Source: Labilithrix luteola (GTDB lineage Bacteria; Myxococcota_A; Polyangia; Polyangiales; Polyangiaceae). Taken from it: a DNA stretch of 6,109 bases. Where the stretch lies: positions 1 through 6,109 of the forward strand of contig JAMFST010000271.1 of the NCBI GenBank assembly GCA_026225435.1. Reading direction: 5' to 3'. Positions 1 to 5,659 of this stretch are shown one piece after another. Every line of letters starts with the position of its first letter. The first letter of the stretch is position 1. A program made the position numbers and the translations under genes. The notes below the pieces were generated by a model, which was not told where the DNA came from, searched no databases, and saw only the letters and a program-made list of their open reading frames with translations.

Positions 1-95
1 TCGCAGACTGGCTCGCAAAACGAACGATACGCACTGCGTCGTGACGTTCCCGCGATCCGTGCGGCCGGAGCGCCCCTGCGCTAGGTGCTCTTTTC
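1..95. other. Left-edge leader, no supported gene
   Basis: Seen: the first 60 bases are less GC-rich than the rest. Two plus-strand frames end here, at TGA 40-42 and TAG 82-84. Either could be the last codons of a gene lying mostly outside the window, but the pieces (13 and 27 codons) are too short to judge. AGGTG at 83-87 sits 8 nt before the ATG at 96 and is a modest ribosome binding site for the J-domain gene. I see no convincing promoter. Confidence 0.3.
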
Positions 96-596
96 ATGGC
101 GGAAGCGCAGCTTTCCCGGGCGCTGTGCAGCGTCACCCGGACCAAGCGCCGCCGCTTCCTCTGGTGCGCCTGGTGGACCGGAACGCCGACGGAGGACCCG
201 TTTCGACCCCCCGACGCCTGGAATGGAGGGGCGCGAACGGAGGAAGAGGCGCTCCAGGCGGCCGAGGCGGCAGCCGGGCGCACGCTCGAGCTCGTCGAGC
301 GACGCTGGGCGGGCGCCTGGCTCCGCGTGCGCGCCGGTCTGCCACCGTTCGTGGCGCGAAAGACGAGCGCCGACCCGTCGCTCACCTCGCGCGGCCTTCC
401 GCGACCGGTCGACCCCCACGCGATGCTCGGCGTCCCGCCCGAGGCGAGCCTCGCCGAGGTGAAGGCCGCGTTTCGCCGTCGCGCCCTCGAGCTGCACCCC
501 GATCACGGCGGCGACACCGCGACCTTCATCGCGCTCAAGCGCGCTTACGATGGGCTGGTGAAGCGAGCCGCGCGACGAACGAGCCCGCGATCGTGA
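96..596 (+). CDS. J-domain protein (DnaJ/Hsp40-like), C-terminal J domain
   Basis: A 166-residue protein whose C-terminal third (about residues 106-157) is a J domain. It begins DPHAMLGVPPEAS, continues with a basic helix II (EVKAAFRRRALELHPD), has the diagnostic HPD at 134-136 followed by HGGD, and ends in helix III (FIALKRAYDGLV). In this family HPD contacts DnaK and stimulates its ATPase, so a cytoplasmic Hsp70 co-chaperone role is expected. There is no Gly/Phe region, zinc finger or client-binding domain as in true DnaJ, making it a class C (type III) J protein. The N-terminal ~85 residues are Trp-rich (FLWCAWWTG near 21-29) and unrecognised; they may be a specificity module. ATG 96 was chosen because AGGTG lies 8 nt upstream. 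Its TGA overlaps the GTG start of the next gene, so the two are probably co-translated. Confidence 0.85.
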   Translation: MAEAQLSRALCSVTRTKRRRFLWCAWWTGTPTEDPFRPPDAWNGGARTEEEALQAAEAAAGRTLELVERRWAGAWLRVRAGLPPFVARKTSADPSLTSRGLPRPVDPHAMLGVPPEASLAEVKAAFRRRALELHPDHGGDTATFIALKRAYDGLVKRAARRTSPRS

Positions 597-1399
597 CCGG
601 CGCGGGCGGGACGTTCTACCGCGTGCGCGTGGCCGTGCTGCTGGTCATCCTCGCCGGCGTCATCCTCTACGCCGCGCGCGACGTACAGAGCCGTCGCGCG
701 CGCAAGACCTGGGACCACACGCTCTCGGTGGCGCTCGTCCTGCTGCGCGACCCGGCGCAAGGTCCGCTCGCCCCCGACGCGCTCCCGGCGCTCCACGCCC
801 GCCTCCCCGCTCTCGACGCGCGGCTCACCGAGGAGCTGCACCGTTACCGCCCGGGCGCGCCCCACCCGTTCTCCTTCCGCCTGTTCGGCCCGGTCGACGT
901 CGCCGCGCCGCCGCCGTCGGCCGAGGGGACCGGGTTCGTCGATCTTGCGCGCCACACCTACGATCTCTGGCGCTACGTCCGGCCGGTGGACGAGGCCGCG
1001 GGGCTCACCGCCTCGGACTTCGACTCGCGTCTCTACGTGGTGGTGCGCCCACCGGTGCGGCGCGATCGCACGATGGTGGAAGGGGAGAGCGAGCAGGATG
1101 GGCGCGTCGGCACGGTGAGCGTGGAGCTCGACGCGTCGATGGCCGACTTCACCTTGTTCGTGGCGACCCACGAGCTGTTCCACACGCTCGGCGCCAGCGA
1201 CAAGTACGACGCCAGCGGCCGCTCGCTGGTGCCCGACGGCCTGGCCGAGCCGACGCTGGTGCCGCTCTACCCGCAGCGCTTCGCCGAGGTGATGGCGCGC
1301 AACCGGCCGCTCTCTCCCTCCGAGGAGGTGGTGCCGGCGAGCCTCGACGACCTTGCGGTGGGCCCGGCGACGGCAGCAGAGATCGGCTGGGCGAGATGA
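593..1399 (+). CDS. Membrane-anchored metzincin-like zinc metalloprotease
   Basis: A 268-residue protein. A hydrophobic segment at about 13-27 is followed by a basic patch (R34, R35, R37, K38), which suggests a signal anchor or an uncleaved signal peptide. Most of the chain would then be extracytoplasmic, although charges on both sides leave topology uncertain. The catalytic signature is HELFH at 193-197, then G200 and D203 (HEXXHxxGxxD): two zinc-binding His, the general base Glu194 and a probable third ligand Asp203. Asp in that place is known in snapalysin-type (M7) enzymes, whereas most metzincins have His. M234 (AEVMARN) is a plausible Met-turn. The tail SLDDLAVGPATAAEIGW resembles uncharacterised bacterial proteases as I remember them. 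GTG 593 overlaps the previous TGA 594-596. A second in-frame GTG at 623 would start just before the hydrophobic stretch. The open frame continues upstream to 41, but that part lies inside the J-domain gene and is a shadow. Substrate unknown. Confidence 0.75.
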   Translation: MTGAGGTFYRVRVAVLLVILAGVILYAARDVQSRRARKTWDHTLSVALVLLRDPAQGPLAPDALPALHARLPALDARLTEELHRYRPGAPHPFSFRLFGPVDVAAPPPSAEGTGFVDLARHTYDLWRYVRPVDEAAGLTASDFDSRLYVVVRPPVRRDRTMVEGESEQDGRVGTVSVELDASMADFTLFVATHELFHTLGASDKYDASGRSLVPDGLAEPTLVPLYPQRFAEVMARNRPLSPSEEVVPASLDDLAVGPATAAEIGWAR

Positions 1400-1445
1400 G
1401 CGGGCTTCGTTCCTGAAACCTCGCGTTCAGCTCCCGCCCAGCCGA
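1383..1445. terminator. 11-bp inverted repeat between convergent genes, possible bidirectional terminator
   Basis: TCGGCTGGGCG (1383-1393) and CGCCCAGCCGA (1435-1445) are perfect reverse complements 41 nt apart. Inside them GAGC (1398-1401) can pair with GCTC (1430-1433), or CTGAA (1413-1417) with TTCAG (1426-1430). The left arm lies in the last codons of the metalloprotease gene and the right arm ends 7 nt before the stop of the convergent small gene. There is no T-tract on either strand, so intrinsic termination is uncertain. A 3' RNA-stabilising role is equally possible. Confidence 0.4.
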
Positions 1446-1452
1446 GCGGCCC

Positions 1453-1551
1453 TCACTTCGTGGCCTGCTTTTCCTTCTTCTTCTTTTGCTTCTCCTTGGT
1501 GGAGAGCTTCGGCTTGTTGTCCTTCTTCGACTTCTCGATCCCCTTGGCCAT
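1453..1551 (-). CDS. Small lysine-rich basic protein, 32 aa
   Basis: A 32-residue ORF beginning MAKGIEKSKKDN and ending EKQATK, stop TGA. Three features support it. AAGGAGG lies 9 nt before the ATG, the strongest ribosome binding site in the window. Thirty of 32 sense codons end in G or C, and all 14 lysines use AAG, fitting a GC-rich host's coding bias. It also fills its own gap between flanking genes. Lysine makes up 14 of 32 residues, with three Glu and one Asp, for a net charge near +10. It is probably disordered and could bind nucleic acid or ribosomes, but no function can be assigned. From memory, short MAKG-starting Lys-rich proteins recur in proteobacteria; that is an impression only. 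It is convergent with the metalloprotease gene and divergent from the DUF4139 lipoprotein gene. Confidence 0.72.
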   Translation of the reverse strand: MAKGIEKSKKDNKPKLSTKEKQKKKKEKQATK

Positions 1552-1640
1552 GACAGCGTGCCTCCTTGGTACGGAGCAGCGTATTCCGGAAATCCTGAGC
1601 GGGTAGAGATCCTTTGTCGTGCTGGGCCGTTTGCAAGCCC
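1552..1640. promoter_or_regulatory. Divergent intergenic region for small basic protein and lipoprotein genes
   Basis: These 89 nt separate two divergent start codons, so promoters for both genes are expected here or inside the neighbouring coding ends. Seen: a strong ribosome binding site for the minus gene and a perfect 8-bp palindrome TTCCGGAA at 1584-1591. No well-spaced -35/-10 pair stands out on either strand. TAGAGAT at 1604-1610 is a weak -10-like match for the plus gene without a clear -35. Confidence 0.4.
1561..1567 (-). promoter_or_regulatory. Strong Shine-Dalgarno of the small lysine-rich gene
   Basis: On the minus strand this reads AAGGAGG, a full match to the anti-SD complement, with 9 nt before the ATG at 1551. 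It is the main reason for accepting the 32-residue gene and fixing its start. Confidence 0.75.
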
Positions 1641-3842
1641 ATGCCCGTCGCCCGCACCGCGCTCCCGTTCCTTCTCGTCGCCACCACCGCTCTCACCGGA
1701 TGCGGTGCCGGCAGCAGCTACGTCCGCGGGGACGAGACCACCCTCGGCCGGGTGGTGGTGTACCGCAACGGCGTGGCGTACTTCGAGCGGACCGCGGAGG
1801 TGACGGGCGACCACCTCGACCTCAAGGTGCCCGCCGACAAGGTCGACGACTTCCTGAAGTCGCTCACGGTGGTCGACGCGCAGACCGGCAAGCCCGCGCC
1901 GGTCTCCTATCCGACCCGGTCGGCCAGCGTCGCGGGACAGGCGGGCACGGGGCTCATCGACATGCGCCTCGGGCTCTCCACGCCCACGACGCACCGCCTC
2001 AAGCTGTCCTACGTCACCGAGGCGCCCTCCTGGAAGCCGAGCTACCGGGTGATGCTCGACAAGGGGGGCAAGGTGAACCTCGAGGCCTGGGCCATCGTCG
2101 ACAACACCAGCGGCGAGGACTGGAACCAGGTGCGCCTGGGCGTCGGATCGAGCTCGGCGCTCAGCTTCCGCTTCGACCTGCAGTCGATCCGCCTGGTGGA
2201 GCGCGAGACGCTGCAGCCGAACAGCCTCATCGCCATCGCCCCGCCGATGGGCGACTCCACGTACGGCACGCCGAAGACGCTGGTGGCCGAGCTCGATGAG
2301 TCGGAGATCGCCGACGCGCCCGCGGCTGCGGCGGCAAGGCCGAGGAAGCTCGGCGGCGGGGATGACCAGGAGCCGGCGCCGGTCGACAAGTCGGCGCGGA
2401 AGAAGGATCGCGCTGGGACGGTGCGGCACGCGGGCGTCGCTTCGGCGAGCAGCGCGGCACCGGCCGCCTCGGCCACCGACTACCCGCAGCCGCAGCCGCC
2501 GAGCGCGGTCGACATCCTGGCGCAGCGGGTGAAGCAGTCGTCTACGCCGGTGACCGTCGAGGGCTTTGCCTCGAACCACGACGCGAACAAGGAAACCCAG
2601 AGCCTCGAGCGCGCCAATCACCTGCGCGCCCAGCTCGTCGCCCGCGGCGTCGACCCGAGCCAGGTCGTCGCGGTCGGGCGCGGCGAGCAGTCCGGTCACG
2701 ACGGCGGCGTGCGCCTCGTCGAGGGATCGCCGGCGGCGAACGGTGCCGGTAACGGCGTTACACTCGCTGGCCAGGCGGCCGCCGCCAAGGACGCCGCCGC
2801 CGCCGATCCGCTGGCCACCGAGCCGATCGGCACCTCGGCCTTCGAGTCGGGCAACGTCACCTCGGTCGCGCGCGGCTCGTCGGCGATGGTCTCGGTCCTC
2901 CACGGCAGCACCGAGGGGGAGGTGGTCTACCTCTTCGACCCGGAGAGCGCGCGCGGCAACGCGCAGTTCGCCTTCAAGAGCGTGCGCCTGAAGAACCCGA
3001 GCGACTCGGTCCTCGAGACCGGCCCGGTCACCGTCTTCGGCGATGGCCGCTTCATCGGCGAGGGGATGAGCGAACCGATCCCGGCGCGCGCGACGGCCTT
3101 CGTCCCCTTCGCGCTCGACCGGCAGATCGTCGTCGAGCGGAAGGACGCCGCGGTCGATCAGATCCGCCAGCTGGCCACCGTGCAGCGCGGGATCTTCAGC
3201 GCCGAGGTGCAGCACCGCAGCGCGCAGCACTACACGCTCAACAACCGCCTGGACGAGCCGGCGACGGTCTACCTGCGGCACACGGTGGCGCCGGGCTACA
3301 CGCTGGAGAAGAGCGAGGCGCTCTCCTCGGAGAAGCTCGGGGCGGCCAACCTCTTCAAGGTGATCATCCCGGCGCACGGCAAGGCGGAGGTCGAGGTGGC
3401 GGAGTCGACGCCGGTGTTCAAGACGATCGACGTGCGCGCCCCCGAGGGGATCGAGGCGGTGCGCGTGTACCTCTCGCAGGCGGTGGTCGACCCGGCGCTG
3501 CAGAAGAAGGTCGAGGGGCTGCTCGCCCTGCAGAAGCAGATGGCCGACACCCAGGAGCACCTCGAGACGCTGCACGATCAGGAGGCCGAGTACCGCACGC
3601 GCATGGACGAGCTGCACAACCAGATCTTCACCCTGAAGGCGGTGCGGACGGCGGGGCCGCTGATGCACAGCCTGGAGCAGAAGCTGATCGAGGTGTCCGA
3701 CCGCCTGAGCAAGGCGACCATCGACGTGGTCGCGGCGCAGGAGACCCTGATGGTCACCAAGGTCCACTTCGAGGACTCGGTCGCCGAGCTGAGTCTCGAC
3801 AAGCCGGCGAGTGCCAAGGAGACGAAGACGGCGTCCCGCTGA
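1641..3842 (+). CDS. DUF4139-family lipoprotein with OmpA-like insertion
   Basis: A 733-residue predicted lipoprotein. Residues 1-20 form a signal peptide ending in the lipobox LTGC, with Cys21 as lipidation site; +2 is Gly, not Asp, so outer-membrane sorting is expected if E. coli rules hold. The segment from about 36-80 (RVVVYRNGVAYFER, DDFLKSLTVVD) is the usual N-terminal part of DUF4139/MuiA-like proteins. The DUF4139 core follows from about 115: SYVTEAPSWKPSYRVML, then DNTSGEDW. It resumes after an interruption at about 405-600, including YLRHTVAPGYTLEKSEA. Between these lie an Ala/Pro/Lys-rich linker (225-283), an OmpA-like segment (284-362) and another Ala-rich stretch (363-400). Residues 619-715 are mostly charged helix with coiled-coil potential. 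The molecular function of DUF4139 proteins is not established; an envelope role is inferred. ATG 1641 was chosen because it starts right at the signal peptide. An in-frame TTG at 1614 would add nine residues; neither has a good SD. Confidence 0.82.
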   Translation: MPVARTALPFLLVATTALTGCGAGSSYVRGDETTLGRVVVYRNGVAYFERTAEVTGDHLDLKVPADKVDDFLKSLTVVDAQTGKPAPVSYPTRSASVAGQAGTGLIDMRLGLSTPTTHRLKLSYVTEAPSWKPSYRVMLDKGGKVNLEAWAIVDNTSGEDWNQVRLGVGSSSALSFRFDLQSIRLVERETLQPNSLIAIAPPMGDSTYGTPKTLVAELDESEIADAPAAAAARPRKLGGGDDQEPAPVDKSARKKDRAGTVRHAGVASASSAAPAASATDYPQPQPPSAVDILAQRVKQSSTPVTVEGFASNHDANKETQSLERANHLRAQLVARGVDPSQVVAVGRGEQSGHDGGVRLVEGSPAANGAGNGVTLAGQAAAAKDAAAADPLATEPIGTSAFESGNVTSVARGSSAMVSVLHGSTEGEVVYLFDPESARGNAQFAFKSVRLKNPSDSVLETGPVTVFGDGRFIGEGMSEPIPARATAFVPFALDRQIVVERKDAAVDQIRQLATVQRGIFSAEVQHRSAQHYTLNNRLDEPATVYLRHTVAPGYTLEKSEALSSEKLGAANLFKVIIPAHGKAEVEVAESTPVFKTIDVRAPEGIEAVRVYLSQAVVDPALQKKVEGLLALQKQMADTQEHLETLHDQEAEYRTRMDELHNQIFTLKAVRTAGPLMHSLEQKLIEVSDRLSKATIDVVAAQETLMVTKVHFEDSVAELSLDKPASAKETKTASR
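2490..2726 (+). other. Degenerate OmpA C-terminal-like segment within the lipoprotein
   Basis: This encodes residues 284-362. The order matches an OmpA peptidoglycan-binding fold: a helix (AVDILAQRV), a strand ending TVEGFAS, a helix QSLERANHLRAQLVARGV, then QVVAVGRGEQ and a VRLVE strand. QSLERAN aligns with the family LSxxRAN motif, so the conserved Arg (R324) is kept. The Asp of GHTD, which contacts diaminopimelate in known OmpA domains, is replaced by Ser311, with D314 nearby. Peptidoglycan binding is therefore possible but doubtful. Assignment rests on motif reading only. Confidence 0.55.
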
Positions 3843-3856
3843 GGACTACGTCTTCG
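3823..3856. terminator. Stem-loop over two convergent stop codons, possible bidirectional terminator
   Basis: CGAAGACG (3823-3830) pairs perfectly with CGTCTTCG (3849-3856). Inside, after a 2x2 internal loop, GTCC (3833-3836) pairs with GGAC (3843-3846) around a six-base loop. The structure covers both stop codons: TGA 3840-3842 on plus and TAG 3848-3846 on minus. No T-run follows on either strand. Its place in a 3-nt convergent gap favours a shared 3'-end element, but the arms also code for protein. Confidence 0.5.
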
Positions 3857-4697
3857 CCGTGAGCGCGGGCCGGACCCATCGGCTCTCGAGCACGTCGACC
3901 GCCCCCTTCGCCTCGCGCAGCTCGCGGTCGAAGGCGCGGACGGTCGGATCCGGTTCGAGCGCGGAGCTGGCGTAGGCGCGAGCGTAGAGGATCCAGTTGG
4001 ATAGCTCGTAGTGGTGGAGCAGGGCGCCGAAGCGGTGGTCGTCGAAGCGGGCCAGCAGGGGGAGCGCCGCTTCGACGTCCTTCGCCCCGAGCAGGGTGGT
4101 CGCAGCGTCGAAGAGCAGCTGCCGCAGGTCCTCGAAGGCGCGATCCGGATCGGCCGCCACCGACTGCAGGAGGGCGTCGAAGGCGTCGTCGTCGAGACCG
4201 GCTGCGGCGGCAGCATCAGCGAGCGCCGGCACCTGCGTCTCGAGGAACGTCGAACGCGGCGCGTGACCGAGCAGGCGACCGACGAGGTACAGGTCGAAGG
4301 AGCTGGCGATGGCCTCGCCGAAGAAGAGCGCGTCGGCCGAGAGCGGCGCGCCCGGCTCTTCGCTGGACGGGACGCCGGACGGTGCGAGCGCCCGGGCCGC
4401 GAGGTGATGCCAGGCGGCGTGCGCCACGACGTCGGCGGGGATGCGCTCCTCGTGGAGAACGTCCCCGCCCGCGTCGGCGCCCCAGAACGTGAGGTTCAGG
4501 AAGAGCGCGCGATCCCAGCGACCGGAGGCGTCCCCGGCCAGCGCGCGGAATCGGTAGCCGTCCTGCAGGAGGATCGCCTTGAGGTCGCCGTACAGACCGA
4601 CGTGCTTGAAGGACGGCTCGTCGTCGATGATCAGCTGGTCGAGGGTGGCCCAGCGGATGGCGGGCGGCGGCGTGGCAGGTGCCTTCACGCGGCGCAC
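3846..4697 (-). CDS. Conserved-looking hypothetical protein, degenerate gluzincin-like pattern
   Basis: I do not recognise this family. From GTG 4697 it is 283 residues. An in-frame GTG at 4712 would add five (MERAT), but GGAG at 4710-4707 lies 9 nt before 4697, whereas nothing precedes 4712. No signal peptide or membrane helix is obvious, so it looks cytoplasmic. Numbered from 4712, it holds HAAWHH at 98-103 and, about 30 residues on, FFGEAIASSFDLYLVGRLL at 130-148. This has the spacing of a gluzincin (HEXXH plus downstream Glu), but Ala99 occupies the catalytic Glu position, so activity is unlikely unless another residue serves. The C-terminal half is helical, with Trp and His patches (DDHRFGALLHHYELSNW at 224-240). 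It starts 38 nt after the stop of the MYXO-CTERM gene and is probably co-transcribed. Its stop is 3 nt from that of the convergent lipoprotein gene. Confidence 0.72.
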   Translation of the reverse strand: MRRVKAPATPPPAIRWATLDQLIIDDEPSFKHVGLYGDLKAILLQDGYRFRALAGDASGRWDRALFLNLTFWGADAGGDVLHEERIPADVVAHAAWHHLAARALAPSGVPSSEEPGAPLSADALFFGEAIASSFDLYLVGRLLGHAPRSTFLETQVPALADAAAAAGLDDDAFDALLQSVAADPDRAFEDLRQLLFDAATTLLGAKDVEAALPLLARFDDHRFGALLHHYELSNWILYARAYASSALEPDPTVRAFDRELREAKGAVDVLESRWVRPALTAKT

Positions 4698-4735
4698 TGT
4701 CGCACGCTCCACCGAGGGCGACGCAGCGATATCGA

Positions 4736-5569
4736 CTAGCGCTTTCTCCGCGCGGCTCGGATCACGAAGGCCAACCCGATGCCGGCGAGGGCCGCGAGCG
4801 GCAGCGGTCCACTGCTGCCCGTCGTGGAGCAGCCGCCTCCATCGCCATCGTCGTCGACCCCCGCGTCTGCGTTCGGCGAGGACGGAGCTGCGCCTGCGTC
4901 AGGCGTGACGGGTGACGCATCCGCCGCGGAAGCGACCGTGCCCGCGTCGAGAAAGTACGGTCCCGCATCCACGTACGGGTAAGGGGCGTGCTGGCACGTG
5001 GCGCTCCATGGGACGGCCGCGTCCTCGATCCCCGCGTCCGCCCAGACGGCAGGTGACGTACCGGATTGCGAGGGGGTGCAGCCCGACGCGGTCTCGGTGA
5101 CGTTGGCCACGGCCGCCCATTCTCCAGTCGTCGGACCGGAGCATTCCCCGTTGCATGAACTGAAGGTCGGGGTAGCGAACCCATATTCGTACATCCCGGG
5201 CGCCACGCACGAGTCGAGGTAGCAAGGCGTGCCCGCGCCGGCACCGCCGTCCCGCGGGTCTGGCACGCAGGCGCCGGAGATCGTCGAGGTGGATCCAGTC
5301 GCCAGGTCCACGCGCACCATCCCGGGGGTGGAGGGGCAGGTGACGGGTTGCGACACGAGGGGCGAGACGAAACCCGGGATGATGGCCGTCGCGCAGACGA
5401 CGACGTCGTTCCCCTGCACGGTCGCGGTGTAGCCACCGAGCGACGGAGGGCAGGGGGGATAGGCAGGCACGGCGCGCGCCGTGGTCGCCACGGCCATTGA
5501 ACCGAAAACAAAAGCGACTACTCCGGCGGAGACGAGCTTCATGCGACCGGGAGAGGTCGCAACGTTCAT
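4736..5569 (-). CDS. Secreted Cys-rich surface protein with MYXO-CTERM-like anchor
   Basis: A 277-residue exported protein of unknown role. The signal peptide spans about 1-33, with a hydrophobic core (VSAGVVAFVFGSMAVA) and likely cleavage after ARA. The ectodomain (34-200) has ten cysteines (40, 59, 78, 101, 116, 121, 139, 143, 164, 192), enough for five disulfides. Then comes a linker with five Asp-Ala-Gly tripeptides (178, 201, 208, 224, 235) and an acidic Gly stretch (DDDGDGGG). The end is Gly-Cys247, a hydrophobic helix (about 256-270) and RAARRKR. This order matches MYXO-CTERM sorting tails, which in myxobacteria are processed at the invariant Cys by myxosortase and leave the protein on the cell surface. 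Sequence between the cysteines is not recognised. ATG 5569 is preceded by a weak GGGG. Met10 (ATG 5542) is another start that keeps the signal peptide. First gene of a probable unit with the downstream hypothetical gene. Confidence 0.78.
   Translation of the reverse strand: MNVATSPGRMKLVSAGVVAFVFGSMAVATTARAVPAYPPCPPSLGGYTATVQGNDVVVCATAIIPGFVSPLVSQPVTCPSTPGMVRVDLATGSTSTISGACVPDPRDGGAGAGTPCYLDSCVAPGMYEYGFATPTFSSCNGECSGPTTGEWAAVANVTETASGCTPSQSGTSPAVWADAGIEDAAVPWSATCQHAPYPYVDAGPYFLDAGTVASAADASPVTPDAGAAPSSPNADAGVDDDGDGGGCSTTGSSGPLPLAALAGIGLAFVIRAARRKR
4739..4840 (-). other. MYXO-CTERM-like C-terminal sorting region
   Basis: This encodes residues 244-277: GGGCSTTGSSG, a 15-residue hydrophobic helix and the basic end RAARRKR. 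Many MYXO-CTERM tails have a second Cys near the first; only Cys247 is present here. Cys247 is the eleventh Cys after the signal peptide, leaving an even ten in the ectodomain, which fits a dedicated processing or lipidation residue. Confidence 0.65.
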
Positions 5570-5625
5570 GCCCCGTCTGCGCCAAAAAAAGCAGCGCGAA
5601 TCGGGGCGATCCCGTGTGTCACCCT

Positions 5626-5655
5626 GAGCCAGGCCGGGCGTTTCGATCCTGGCTC
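5626..5655 (-). terminator. 8-bp inverted repeat after the rightmost gene, possible terminator
   Basis: On the minus strand GAGCCAGG (5655-5648) and CCTGGCTC (5633-5626) are perfect reverse complements around a 14-nt loop, starting 4 nt after the TAG at 5660. No T-run follows immediately; a T7 tract on that strand at 5590-5584 is about 35 nt further on and not next to the stem. The rest of the 90-nt gap shows only the GGGG before ATG 5569 and no clear promoter. Confidence 0.4.
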
Positions 5656-5659
5656 CGAG

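Noticed and set aside
41..592. Upstream extension of the metalloprotease frame
   Set aside because: It lies inside the J-domain gene in another frame and is Arg/Pro/Ala-rich low-complexity sequence. The protease starts naturally at GTG 593.
545..1183. 212-codon minus-strand frame opposite the metalloprotease
   Set aside because: Arg/His/Glu-rich shadow translation; the plus frame holds HEXXHxxGxxD and a membrane segment.
1622..1637. Possible sigma-54 promoter (TGGG...TTTGCA) before the lipoprotein start
   Set aside because: The GG and GC elements are about 8-9 nt apart instead of the required 12, and it lies too close to the start codon.
1427..1696. 89-codon minus-strand frame over the small lysine-rich gene
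   Set aside because: It is out of frame with the SD-supported ATG at 1551 and overlaps the start of the lipoprotein gene.
2777..2810. GCC-rich near-repeat as a microsatellite
   Set aside because: It encodes an Ala-rich linker in frame (residues 379-390) and is interrupted by Lys-Asp codons, so it looks like ordinary low-complexity coding sequence.
1149..3767. 872-codon open frame on the minus strand opposite the lipoprotein gene
   Set aside because: Its translation is dominated by Arg, His and Leu with no domain pattern, as expected opposite a GC-rich gene. The plus strand has a clear lipobox and DUF4139 motifs.
4011..4739. 242-codon plus-strand frame opposite the hypothetical gene
   Set aside because: Gly/Arg/Glu/Val shadow composition without motifs; the minus frame looks like a folded protein and has an SD.
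4899..5585. 228-codon minus-strand frame overlapping the MYXO-CTERM gene
   Set aside because: Arg-rich frame-shifted reading; the other frame has a signal peptide, spaced cysteines and a sorting tail.
5584..5590. T7 tract on the minus strand as an intrinsic terminator
   Set aside because: No stable stem lies directly before it; the nearest good inverted repeat is about 35 nt away.
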